Assembly: GCA_023427825.1 (NCBI GenBank)
Contig: JAEZAI010000119.1
Span: forward strand, 1-5,217
DNA length: 5,217 nucleotides
Reading direction: 5' to 3'
Origin: Actinomycetes bacterium
GTDB taxonomy: Bacteria; Actinomycetota; Acidimicrobiia; Acidimicrobiales; Microtrichaceae
Below, piece by piece: positions 1 through 4,978 of this stretch (position 1 is its first letter; the number at the start of each line of letters is the position of its first letter). The notes beneath the pieces are model-generated. The model did not search any database. It was not told the DNA's origin and worked only from the letters and a program-made list of their open reading frames with translations. A program made the position numbers and the translations under genes.

Positions 1-127
1 CGACGAGCTCGAGCGCGTCCTCGGAGGCCTCGGCATCGCCGTCCTGTCCACGAGCAAGGGACTCATGACCGACCGCGAGGCTCGCCGCCAGCGGATCGGT
101 GGCGAAGTCCTCTGCCACGTCTGGTGA
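1..127 (+). CDS. rpsH: 30S ribosomal protein S8 (uS8), 3' end only
   Basis: This is the C-terminal end of uS8, a primary 16S rRNA binding protein of the small subunit central domain. The coding frame begins with a full codon at base 2 and runs 41 codons to TGA at 125-127; the 5' part lies outside the window. The visible residues include the family's C-terminal signature, with [13 protein letters not shown] followed by LMTDREARR and ending in GGEVLCHVW. The S-T-S-K-G loop and the final Val-Trp are typical of bacterial S8. The stop is 18 bases before rplF, so the two are almost certainly co-transcribed. In E. coli S8 represses translation of the spc operon by binding the rplE mRNA; that region is not in this window, so regulation cannot be judged here. 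The last residues read Cys-His-Val-Trp where Ala-Tyr-Val-Trp is more usual, a minor variation. Confidence 0.95.
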   Translation, partial: DELERVLGGLGIAVLSTSKGLMTDREARRQRIGGEVLCHVW

Positions 128-145
128 CGAAGGGAAGGTGAACTG

Positions 146-682
146 ATGTCCCGCATCGGCAAGGCACCGATCACCGTCCCGAGCGGCGTGACCGTCTCCA
201 TCGACGGCCAGTCCATCGCCGTGAAGGGTCCCAAGGGCGAGCTGTCGCGCACCGTGTCCGAACTGATCTCGGTCCGCCAGGACGGCGACACGCTCGTGGT
301 CGAGCGCTCCGGCGACGACCGCGAGGCCCGGGCGCAGCACGGCCTGGTCCGCTCGCTGGTCCAGAACATGGTCACCGGCGTGACCGACGGCTTCCAGAAG
401 GACCTGGAGATCGTCGGCGTCGGCTACCGGGCCCAGGCCAAGGGCCAAGGCCTCGAGCTGTCGCTCGGGTTCTCCCATCCCGTCGTCGTGGACGCCCCCG
501 ACGGCATCACGTTCAACGTCCCCCAGCCGACCCGCATCGAGGTCCACGGGATCGACAAGCAGCTGGTCGGCCAGGTGGCCGCCAACATCCGCGAGTGGCG
601 CAAGCCCGAGCCCTACAAGGGCAAGGGCGTCCGCTACGCCGACGAGCACGTCCGCCGCAAGGCCGGCAAGGCAGGCAAGTGA
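146..682 (+). CDS. rplF: 50S ribosomal protein L6 (uL6)
   Basis: uL6 binds 23S rRNA helix 97 and the sarcin-ricin region near the factor-binding site of the large subunit. The protein has 178 residues, the usual bacterial length. It begins MSRIGKAPI, has two L6-type alpha/beta repeats (about residues 10-82 and 90-165), and carries the C-terminal signature [11 protein letters not shown] at 154-164, followed by a basic tail rich in Lys and Arg. The start ATG at 146 is preceded by AAGGTGA at 135-141, a good match to the 16S rRNA 3' end, 4 bases upstream. It follows rpsH by 18 bases, and its TGA (680-682) shares base A682 with the ATG of rplR, so rplR is probably translated by coupling. Nothing unusual is seen in the protein. 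Confidence 0.98.
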   Translation: MSRIGKAPITVPSGVTVSIDGQSIAVKGPKGELSRTVSELISVRQDGDTLVVERSGDDREARAQHGLVRSLVQNMVTGVTDGFQKDLEIVGVGYRAQAKGQGLELSLGFSHPVVVDAPDGITFNVPQPTRIEVHGIDKQLVGQVAANIREWRKPEPYKGKGVRYADEHVRRKAGKAGK

Positions 683-1047
683 TGAGCGACAAGAGCAAGC
701 AGAAGCGGGACAGCCGCATCCGGCGTCACTCGCGGGTCCGCCGCCAGGTGGCCGGCACGGCCGAGCGTCCCCGCCTCGCCGTCTTCCGTTCCAACCGCCA
801 CGTGGTCGCCCAGGTCATCGACGACCGCGCCGGCGTGACGCTGGCTGCGGCCAGCACGCTCGAGGCCGACCTCCGCAGCGGTGCCACCGGCAACGCCGAG
901 GCGGCGGCCAAGGTCGGCACGCTCGTCGCCGAGCGCGCCAAGGCCGCCGGCATCGACCAGGTGGTCTTCGATCGCGGTGGCTTCCGCTACCACGGGCGCG
1001 TCGCCGCCCTCGCCGATGCAGCCCGTGACGCAGGACTGGAGTTCTGA
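682..1047 (+). CDS. rplR: 50S ribosomal protein L18 (uL18)
   Basis: uL18 binds 5S rRNA and anchors it in the central protuberance of the large subunit together with uL5. The product has 121 residues, normal for the family. The N-terminal 22 residues are strongly basic (Lys/Arg-rich, disordered in most L18 proteins), followed by [12 protein letters not shown] at 29-40, which forms the first strands of the L18 fold. The C-terminal end has [20 protein letters not shown] at 96-115 and finishes GLEF, as most bacterial L18 proteins do. The ATG at 682 overlaps the rplF stop (TGATG). The reading frame is open further upstream, to 595, but that part is inside rplF, has no homology to L18 and is not used. 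The stop TGA (1045-1047) again overlaps the next start. Confidence 0.97.
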   Translation: MSDKSKQKRDSRIRRHSRVRRQVAGTAERPRLAVFRSNRHVVAQVIDDRAGVTLAAASTLEADLRSGATGNAEAAAKVGTLVAERAKAAGIDQVVFDRGGFRYHGRVAALADAARDAGLEF

Positions 1048-1613
1048 TGCCCGCGAACAACGACGACATGAGCCTGCGCGAGTCGCGGGTCATCAACATC
1101 AACCGCGTCGCCAAGGTGGTGAAGGGCGGCCGTCGCTTCTCCTTCACCGCCCTCGTGGTGATCGGTGACGGCGCCGGCCGGGTCGGCCTGGGCTACGGCA
1201 AGGCCAAGGAGGTGCCCCTCGCGATCCAGAAGGGCACCGAGGAGGCCCGCAAGAACCTGTTCACCGTGCCGCTCGCCGGCGGGACGATCATCCACCCCGT
1301 CGTGGGTGTGGTCGGCGCCGGCCGCGTCCTGCTCAAGCCCGCCGCTCCCGGTACCGGCGTGATCGCCGGTGGCGCCGCCCGCGCCATCCTCGAGGAGGCC
1401 GGCATCCACGACGTGCTGTGCAAGTCGCTCGGCTCGTCCAACTACATCAACGTCGCCAAGGCCACCGTCGACGGCCTGCGCCAGCAGCGCCGCCCCGACG
1501 AGATCGCCGCGCTGCGGGGTCTCCCGGTCGACGAGGTCATCCCGGCGGGTCTGCTCAAGGCCTACCAGGAGTCCGAGCGTGGCCCGGCGCCCGAGCCGAC
1601 CGAGGTCGCGTGA
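1047..1613 (+). CDS. rpsE: 30S ribosomal protein S5 (uS5)
   Basis: uS5 sits at the mRNA entry side and the back of the 30S subunit and affects decoding accuracy and helicase activity on mRNA. The product has 188 residues. The N-terminal double-stranded-RNA-binding-like domain spans about residues 15-77, with the core motif [16 protein letters not shown] at 27-42 and [11 protein letters not shown] at 48-58. The C-terminal S5 domain follows at about 84-160 and includes [16 protein letters not shown] (101-116) and [15 protein letters not shown] (140-154). A short Pro/Glu-rich tail ends the protein. The ATG at 1047 overlaps the rplR stop and has GGAG at 1038-1041, 5 bases upstream. Met8 (base 1068) is an alternative start, but the spacing favours 1047. 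The gene ends in TGA overlapping the rpmD start. Confidence 0.97.
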   Translation: MPANNDDMSLRESRVININRVAKVVKGGRRFSFTALVVIGDGAGRVGLGYGKAKEVPLAIQKGTEEARKNLFTVPLAGGTIIHPVVGVVGAGRVLLKPAAPGTGVIAGGAARAILEEAGIHDVLCKSLGSSNYINVAKATVDGLRQQRRPDEIAALRGLPVDEVIPAGLLKAYQESERGPAPEPTEVA

Positions 1614-1798
1614 TGGCCCAGATCAAGGTCACCCAGGTGCGCTCGAGCATCGGCACCAAGCCCAAGCAGCGCGGCACGCTCCGAGCGCTCGGCCTGGGCC
1701 GCATCGGCAAGAGCCACGTCCTCGAGGACACCCCCGACGTGCGGGGCCAGATCAACAAGGTCCCGCACCTCATCGACGTCGAAGAGGTCACCTCATGA
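1613..1798 (+). CDS. rpmD: 50S ribosomal protein L30 (uL30)
   Basis: uL30 is a small globular protein on the solvent side of the large subunit, contacting 23S rRNA domain II and near the 5S rRNA. The product has 61 residues, the normal bacterial size. The L30 pattern is clear: a first strand [11 protein letters not shown] (4-14), then the basic turn with [20 protein letters not shown] (22-41), and a C-terminal strand [15 protein letters not shown] (45-59). The ATG at 1613 shares its A with the rpsE stop, and GAGGT at 1602-1606 is 6 bases upstream, inside the last rpsE codons. The reading frame is open further upstream, but only as an out-of-frame shadow of rpsE. The stop (1796-1798) lies within the ATGA overlap with rplO. 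Confidence 0.97.
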   Translation: MAQIKVTQVRSSIGTKPKQRGTLRALGLGRIGKSHVLEDTPDVRGQINKVPHLIDVEEVTS

Positions 1799-2280
1799 AG
1801 ATCCACGACCTGAAGCCGGCCGAGGGCTCGCGCAAGCGCGGCAAGCGGGTCGGCCGTGGCATCGGCGGCAAGGGCGGCAAGACCGCAGGCCGCGGCACCA
1901 AGGGCCAGAAGGCACGCGGCACCATCCCCGTCAGCTTCGAGGGCGGCCAGCTGCCCATGTCCATGCGGGTGCCGAAGCTGCGCGGCTTCAACAACCCGTT
2001 CCGCGTCGAGTACCAGGTGATCAACCTGGACACGATCGCCGAGTCGGGCCTGGACGAGATCACCCCCGACACGCTACGGGCCAAGGGCCTGGTGTCGAAG
2101 GGTGCGCTCGTGAAGGTGCTCGGCCGCGGTGAGATCGACCGCAAGGTCACGGTCAAGGTGCACGCCGTGTCGAAGTCGGCCGAGGCCGCGATCACCGGTG
2201 CCGGTGGCACGGTCGAGCAGCTGCCGCTGCCGTTCGCGGTGCGCCCGGCCTTCTCGGGCTCCGCGCACACCAACCGCTGA
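1795..2280 (+). CDS. rplO: 50S ribosomal protein L15 (uL15)
   Basis: uL15 is a late-assembly large-subunit protein whose long basic N-terminal extension threads through 23S rRNA. The product has 161 residues, slightly longer than the E. coli protein but ordinary for high-G+C bacteria. Residues 13-42 form the Gly/Lys/Arg-rich extension, containing [19 protein letters not shown] (20-38). The globular domain follows, with FEGGQLPM (48-55), PKLRGFNN (60-67) and the C-terminal signature KVLGRGEI...[14 protein letters not shown] at about 107-130. The protein ends after [10 protein letters not shown]. The start ATG overlaps the rpmD stop by 4 bases (ATGA) and AGAGGT at 1783-1788 is 6 bases upstream. 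It is the last gene of the tightly coupled block; a hairpin begins 3 bases after its stop. Confidence 0.97.
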   Translation: MKIHDLKPAEGSRKRGKRVGRGIGGKGGKTAGRGTKGQKARGTIPVSFEGGQLPMSMRVPKLRGFNNPFRVEYQVINLDTIAESGLDEITPDTLRAKGLVSKGALVKVLGRGEIDRKVTVKVHAVSKSAEAAITGAGGTVEQLPLPFAVRPAFSGSAHTNR

Positions 2281-2464
2281 TCGTCGGGCTCCCTCGGCCC
2301 GACCGGGACGTGATCAGGTGCCCGTGACCGGGCCGGTGTACCCTCGGCCGCTGGTCGGGGGGACGGATCGCCCCGAGCAGGCCGGACCGTCGGGCAGCGC
2401 CCGGCGGGCCTCAACGAACCGCTGAGACCCCGTCTCCGCTGAAGACCAGCGCTCAGGAGCTGCA
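2281..2464 (+). other. Non-coding gap and structured leader before secY
   Basis: These 184 bases separate rplO from secY and hold no credible gene. Besides the hairpin at 2283-2303 there is a strong stem at 2387-2407 (CCGTCGGGC paired with GCCCGGCGG, one G-U pair, loop AGC) and a smaller one at 2424-2436 (GAGAC, loop CCC, GTCTC). An 11-base palindrome, ACCGGGCCGGT, lies at 2327-2337, just before TACCCT (2339-2344), which has the T-A-n-n-n-T shape of a -10 box but no good -35 box at 16-18 bases. I therefore do not claim a promoter. The secY ribosome-binding site AGGAG is at 2455-2459. This is the longest gap of the spc part of the window and suggests that secY expression is set partly apart from that of the ribosomal proteins. 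Confidence 0.6.
2283..2303 (+). terminator. Hairpin just after the rplO stop (possible weak terminator or attenuator)
   Basis: The arms GTCGGGC (2283-2289) and GCCCGAC (2297-2303) are exact reverse complements. A further G-U pair (2290/2296) closes a five-base CCCTC loop. The hairpin starts 3 bases after the rplO stop. No run of T follows (the next bases are CGGGACGTG), so it is not a classical rho-independent terminator. It could instead slow polymerase, protect a processed 3' end, or partly end transcription, as the hairpin-only terminators proposed for some Actinomycetota do. The structure is seen directly; its function is inference. Confidence 0.4.
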
Positions 2465-3802
2465 GTGTCGCGAATCGGCAACATCATCAAGGTGCCGGAC
2501 CTCCGCAACAAGGTCCTCTTCACCCTGATGATGCTCGTCATCTACCGCTTCGGTTGCTACGTGCCCGTGCCGGGCATCGACCAGAACGCGGTGAGCGCCA
2601 TCGAGGACCAGGCCCGGGAGGGTGGCGTGCTCGCCTTCCTCCAGCTGTTCTCGGGCCGGGCGCTGACCCGCTTCAGCCTCTTCGCGCTGGGGATCATGCC
2701 GTACATCACGGCGTCGATCATCATGCAGATCCTCGCCGTGGTGATCCCCAAGCTGCAGGAGTGGCAGCAGCAGGGCGCCGTCGGCCAGCGCAAGACCACG
2801 CAGTGGACCCGCTACGTCACGATCGGCATCTCGATCCTGCAGTCCACCGGCCTGGTGTTCCTCTTCCACAACGGCGGCGGCGGCCTCACCGGCGGCCAGT
2901 CCAACCTGGACCTGGTCCCCGGCTTCAGCCCGGCGATCGTGCTGCTGATCGTGCTGACGTTCACCGCCGGTTCCGCGGTCCTCATGTGGATGGGCGAGCT
3001 CATCACGACCCGCGGCATCGGCAACGGCATGTCGCTGATCATCTTCTGCTCGGTCGTGTCGGGTCTGCCCTCGGCCTTCTCCGCCGTCTACGCCGCCGAG
3101 AACGGCGCGGTGAAGCTGGCGATCTTCCTGGCCTTCTTCCTGGTCCTGCTGGTGTTCGTGGTCTTCATCGAGCTCGGCCAGCGCCGCATCCCGGTGCAGT
3201 TCGCCAAGCGGGTCGTCGGCCGGCGCATGTACTCGGGTCAGAGCACCTACATCCCGCTCAAGGTCAACCAGGCCGGCGTGGTGCCGATCATCTTCGCCTC
3301 GGCGGTCATCAACCTGCCGGTGCTGCTCAGCCAGGTGCTCCCGTCCGACGGCTGGGGCGCCTCGGTGTCGCAGTTCATCAACGACTACCTGGCCGACACG
3401 CGCAACCTGGTGTACCTGGCGTTCCTCGGCCTGCTGATCGTCGGGTTCGCGTACTTCTACACGGCGATCGCGTTCGACCCGGTCCAGCAGGCGGACAACC
3501 TGCGCAAGCAGGGCGGGTTCATCCCGGGCATCCGGCCCGGTCCCCAGACCGAGCACTACCTGTCCAAGGTGCTGAACCGCATCACGTTGCCGGGCGCCAT
3601 CTTCGTGGCCATCCTGGCGATCGCCCCGACGGTGCTCGTCAGCTACCTGCTCGGCCCGGGCGCCGCCAACAACGGCGCGGCCTACTCCATCGGCGGCACC
3701 TCGTTGCTCATCGCCGTGGGCGTGGCCCTGGAGACCATGAAGCAGGTCGACAGCCAGCTCATGATGCGCAACTACGAAGGGTTCCTGTCGAGCAAGAGCT
3801 GA
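2465..3802 (+). CDS. secY: Preprotein translocase subunit SecY
   Basis: SecY is the channel core of the SecYEG translocon in the cytoplasmic membrane; it moves unfolded preproteins with SecA and inserts membrane proteins with ribosomes and SRP. The product has 445 residues, the usual size. Ten hydrophobic segments can be read, at about 17-37, 69-95, 117-137, 155-178, 187-208, 215-237, 270-292, 314-337, 372-396 and 405-424. The plug and TM2 area includes FSGRALTRFSLFALGIMPYI (62-81). TM4-5 carries the signature GELITTRGIGNGMSLIIF (177-194). The C5 cytoplasmic loop has GGFIPGIRPGPQT (350-362), with R357 matching the arginine needed for SecA function in E. coli. The start is GTG at 2465, chosen because AGGAG lies 5 bases upstream and the protein then begins MSRIGNIIKVPDLRNK, matching the family. 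adk follows after 84 bases. Confidence 0.98.
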   Translation: MSRIGNIIKVPDLRNKVLFTLMMLVIYRFGCYVPVPGIDQNAVSAIEDQAREGGVLAFLQLFSGRALTRFSLFALGIMPYITASIIMQILAVVIPKLQEWQQQGAVGQRKTTQWTRYVTIGISILQSTGLVFLFHNGGGGLTGGQSNLDLVPGFSPAIVLLIVLTFTAGSAVLMWMGELITTRGIGNGMSLIIFCSVVSGLPSAFSAVYAAENGAVKLAIFLAFFLVLLVFVVFIELGQRRIPVQFAKRVVGRRMYSGQSTYIPLKVNQAGVVPIIFASAVINLPVLLSQVLPSDGWGASVSQFINDYLADTRNLVYLAFLGLLIVGFAYFYTAIAFDPVQQADNLRKQGGFIPGIRPGPQTEHYLSKVLNRITLPGAIFVAILAIAPTVLVSYLLGPGAANNGAAYSIGGTSLLIAVGVALETMKQVDSQLMMRNYEGFLSSKS

Positions 3803-3809
3803 CCGGGTC

Positions 3810-3827
3810 CGGCGGCGTGAGCCGTCG
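3810..3827 (+). other. Hairpin with GTGA tetraloop between secY and adk
   Basis: CGGCGGC (3810-3816) pairs with GCCGTCG (3821-3827) through seven pairs, one of them G-U, closed by a GTGA loop of the stable GNRA class. It begins 8 bases after the secY stop. No T run follows, so it is more likely an RNA-stability or processing element than an intrinsic terminator. The structure is visible in the sequence; the role is not. Confidence 0.4.
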
Positions 3828-3856
3828 CGCCGGCCGGCCATCGCTCGCCGCCACCA

Positions 3857-3872
3857 CGGGGCTCCCGCCCCG
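3857..3872 (+). other. GC-rich hairpin just upstream of the adk ribosome-binding site
   Basis: CGGGGC (3857-3862) and GCCCCG (3867-3872) form a perfect six-pair stem with a TCCC loop. It ends 3 bases before the GGAGA ribosome-binding site of adk (3876-3880), so it could affect ribosome access or protect the 5' end of a processed adk message. With the hairpin at 3810-3827 it fills most of the 84-base secY-adk gap. Function is inference. Confidence 0.35.
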
Positions 3873-3886
3873 GACGGAGATCGACC

Positions 3887-4564
3887 ATGCCCACGGGGAA
3901 CGAACCACTCCGACTCATCGTCTTCGGGCGCCAGGGCGCCGGCAAGGGCACGCAGGCCGCGCGCCTCGCCGCCCACTACGGCATCCCGCACATCTCCACC
4001 GGCGACATGCTGCGCGCCGCCGCGGCCTCGGGCTCCGAGTTCGGCCTGCGGGTCAAGGCGATCATGGACGAGGGCTCGCTCGTCCCCGACGAGGTCATGG
4101 AGGGCGTGGTCGCCGAGCGGCTCGCCCAGCCCGACGCCTCACCGGGCTTCCTGCTCGACGGCTACCCCCGCACGCCGGGTCAGGCCGAGTACCTGCAGGG
4201 CCTGCTCGCGCCGCAGGGCGTGGCGCTCGCGATCAACCTCGAGGTCCCCGAGGACGTCGTGGTCGAGCGCATCACGGGCCGGCGGGTCTGCTCGCAGTGC
4301 GGTGCCGTCTACGCGGTCGGACGTGACGAGTCGGCGGACACCGGCGTCTGCGCCAAGTGCGGCGGTGCCGTCGTGCAGCGCGAGGACGACACGGAGGAGG
4401 CGGTCCGCAAGCGCCTGGCGCTCTACGCCCAGTCCACCGAGCCGCTGCTCGCCTGGTTCCGGGAGCGGGAACTGCTGGCGGACGTCGACGGGGTCGGGGA
4501 TCCCGACGACATCGCCGCCGAGCTGGTGCGGATCATCGACGCCCGCACCGGTGCGGGCTCGTGA
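3887..4564 (+). CDS. adk: Adenylate kinase, long form with four-cysteine (zinc-type) LID
   Basis: Adenylate kinase catalyses ATP + AMP = 2 ADP in the cytoplasm and balances adenine nucleotides. The product has 225 residues. The P-loop is GRQGAGKGT (14-22) with catalytic Lys20. The AMP-binding part starts at STGDMLR (37-43), and DGYPRT (91-96) carries Arg95. Arg128 and Arg132 (RITGRR) and Arg165 and Arg176 correspond by motif to the phosphate-binding arginines of E. coli Adk. The LID (about 129-167) has two Cys-x2-Cys pairs, C135/C138 and C155/C158, the pattern of structural zinc binding seen in many Gram-positive enzymes. This differs from the short Adk of Mycobacterium. The P-loop has Gln16 where Pro is usual. 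ATG at 3887 is supported by GGAGA 6 bases upstream. In many Actinomycetota map follows; here infA does, after 176 bases and a new promoter. Confidence 0.97.
   Translation: MPTGNEPLRLIVFGRQGAGKGTQAARLAAHYGIPHISTGDMLRAAAASGSEFGLRVKAIMDEGSLVPDEVMEGVVAERLAQPDASPGFLLDGYPRTPGQAEYLQGLLAPQGVALAINLEVPEDVVVERITGRRVCSQCGAVYAVGRDESADTGVCAKCGGAVVQREDDTEEAVRKRLALYAQSTEPLLAWFRERELLADVDGVGDPDDIAAELVRIIDARTGAGS
4541..4558 (+). repeat. Perfect 18-base palindrome at the 3' end of adk (possible terminator stem)
   Basis: GCCCGCACC (4541-4549) is followed at once by its exact reverse complement GGTGCGGGC (4550-4558). As RNA it would fold into a seven-pair stem with a CCGG loop. It lies inside the last adk codons, ending 3 bases before the stop codon, and about 40 bases before the -35 box of the infA promoter. 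No T run follows (TCGTGACCCGGGG), so it is a candidate hairpin-only terminator or a DNA-level palindromic site, not a proven one. Confidence 0.4.
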
Positions 4565-4598
4565 CCCGGGGCGACCTGGGAGACTTGCACGCCCGCCT

Positions 4599-4627
4599 TT
4601 GATCGCGGCGGACCCATGACATATATT
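4599..4627 (+). promoter_or_regulatory. Sigma-70-type promoter for infA-rpmJ-rpsM
   Basis: A -35 box TTGATC (4599-4604; four of six consensus bases) and a -10 box TATATT (4622-4627; five of six) are separated by exactly 17 bases. The -10 box lies in ACATATATTT, the most AT-rich stretch I see in a window where almost everything else is GC-rich. A start site near 4633-4636 would give a leader of about 105 bases before infA. The position, directly after adk and before a run of translation genes, fits a promoter for the infA-rpmJ-rpsM operon. Read-through from the spc operon may still occur. No data on transcription can be seen from sequence. Confidence 0.75.
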
Positions 4628-4631
4628 TGTC
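4618..4631. promoter_or_regulatory. Near-palindrome overlapping the -10 box (possible operator)
   Basis: GACATATATTTGTC reads as an inverted repeat: six of seven symmetric positions pair, with only T4622/T4627 not matching. It is centred on the -10 box, a place where a dimeric repressor would block transcription. AT-rich -10 sequences are partly self-complementary by chance; only the flanking GACA and TGTC arms add information. Confidence 0.2.
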
Positions 4632-4633
4632 CG

Positions 4634-4740
4634 TCGGCCCGTCGGGACCCGCCCCCGCACGCGCCATGCGACCTGCCCCCCGGGGAGCGCGACGTCCCAC
4701 GCGACGCTGCGCCATCGGGGATCCATCAGGAGGATCTGTT
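4634..4740 (+). promoter_or_regulatory. infA 5' leader with strong, partly folded ribosome-binding site
   Basis: From the predicted start site to the infA start codon there are about 105 bases without a credible gene. The leader ends in AGGAGGA (4728-4734), the strongest Shine-Dalgarno match in the window, 6 bases before the CTG at 4741. GATCC (4720-4724) can pair with GGATC (4732-4736) around a seven-base loop, plus a G-U pair at 4719/4737. That stem would cover the second GG of the Shine-Dalgarno sequence and leave the first in the loop. Upstream are a CCGTCGG direct repeat (4631-4637 and 4639-4645) and CCCCGGGG at 4678-4685. I see no known riboswitch pattern. Confidence 0.5.
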
Positions 4741-4965
4741 CTGCCCAAGCCCAAGGAAGACGCCATCGTCCTGGAAGGGACGGTCATCGAGCCGCTCCCC
4801 AACGCCATGTTCCGAGTCGAGCTCGAGAACGGGCACAAGGTGCTGGCGCACATCTCCGGGAAGATGCGGATGCACTACATCCGCATCCTGCCGGGGGACA
4901 AGGTGCAGGTGGAGCTCACCCCCTACGACCTCTCACGAGGTCGCATCACGTACCGCTACAAGTGA
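4741..4965 (+). CDS. infA: Translation initiation factor IF-1, apparent CTG start
   Basis: IF1 is a single OB-fold (S1-like) protein that binds the 30S A site and, with IF2 and IF3, controls formation of the initiation complex. From codon 4741 the product has 74 residues, against 71-73 for most bacterial IF1. It contains the near-invariant stretches [20 protein letters not shown] and [19 protein letters not shown] and ends [12 protein letters not shown]. No ATG, GTG or TTG lies at the expected start. The frame reads CTG CCC AAG CCC AAG GAA GAC, and taken as [13 protein letters not shown] it fits the family N-terminus exactly. AGGAGGA is 6 bases upstream. Other in-frame starts (ATG at 4666, TTG at 4627) lack a good ribosome-binding site and would add 25-38 Pro/Arg-rich residues foreign to IF1; 4627 also lies inside the -10 box. 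Gene identity is certain; the CTG start is likely. rpmJ follows after 13 bases. Confidence 0.96.
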   Translation: MPKPKEDAIVLEGTVIEPLPNAMFRVELENGHKVLAHISGKMRMHYIRILPGDKVQVELTPYDLSRGRITYRYK

Positions 4966-4978
4966 TCGAGAAGTCCTC

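Noticed and set aside
2310..2344. A possible secY promoter ending in TACCCT (2339-2344)
   Set aside because: Only three of the six -10 bases match and no TTGACA-like box lies 16-18 bases upstream. I keep it as a remark in the leader entry, not as a promoter.
2272..2425. Repeated nonamer AACCGCTGA at 2272-2280 and 2417-2425
   Set aside because: Nine bases repeated once within 150 bases, without similar flanks, is not convincing evidence of a duplication of the rplO end.
2453..3991. A 512-codon open frame on the - strand opposite secY
   Set aside because: It is rich in His, Asp, Arg and Gly with no recognisable domain and mirrors the codon bias of secY. SecY on the + strand is unambiguous, so this is a shadow frame of GC-rich DNA.
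2554..4326. A 590-codon + strand frame spanning secY and the start of adk
   Set aside because: Its translation is low-complexity Arg/Pro/Gly/His sequence out of frame with two clearly identified genes. Long stop-free frames are expected at this G+C content.
4585..4590. TTGCAC as the -35 box of the infA promoter
   Set aside because: It is 31 bases from the TATATT box, too far for a sigma-70 promoter. TTGATC at 4599 has the correct 17-base spacing.
4627..4740. N-terminal extension of IF1 from TTG 4627 or ATG 4666
   Set aside because: The added residues are Pro/Arg/Ala-rich and unlike IF1, there is no ribosome-binding site before either codon, and 4627 is within the -10 box. A strong Shine-Dalgarno sequence sits at the right distance from CTG 4741 instead.
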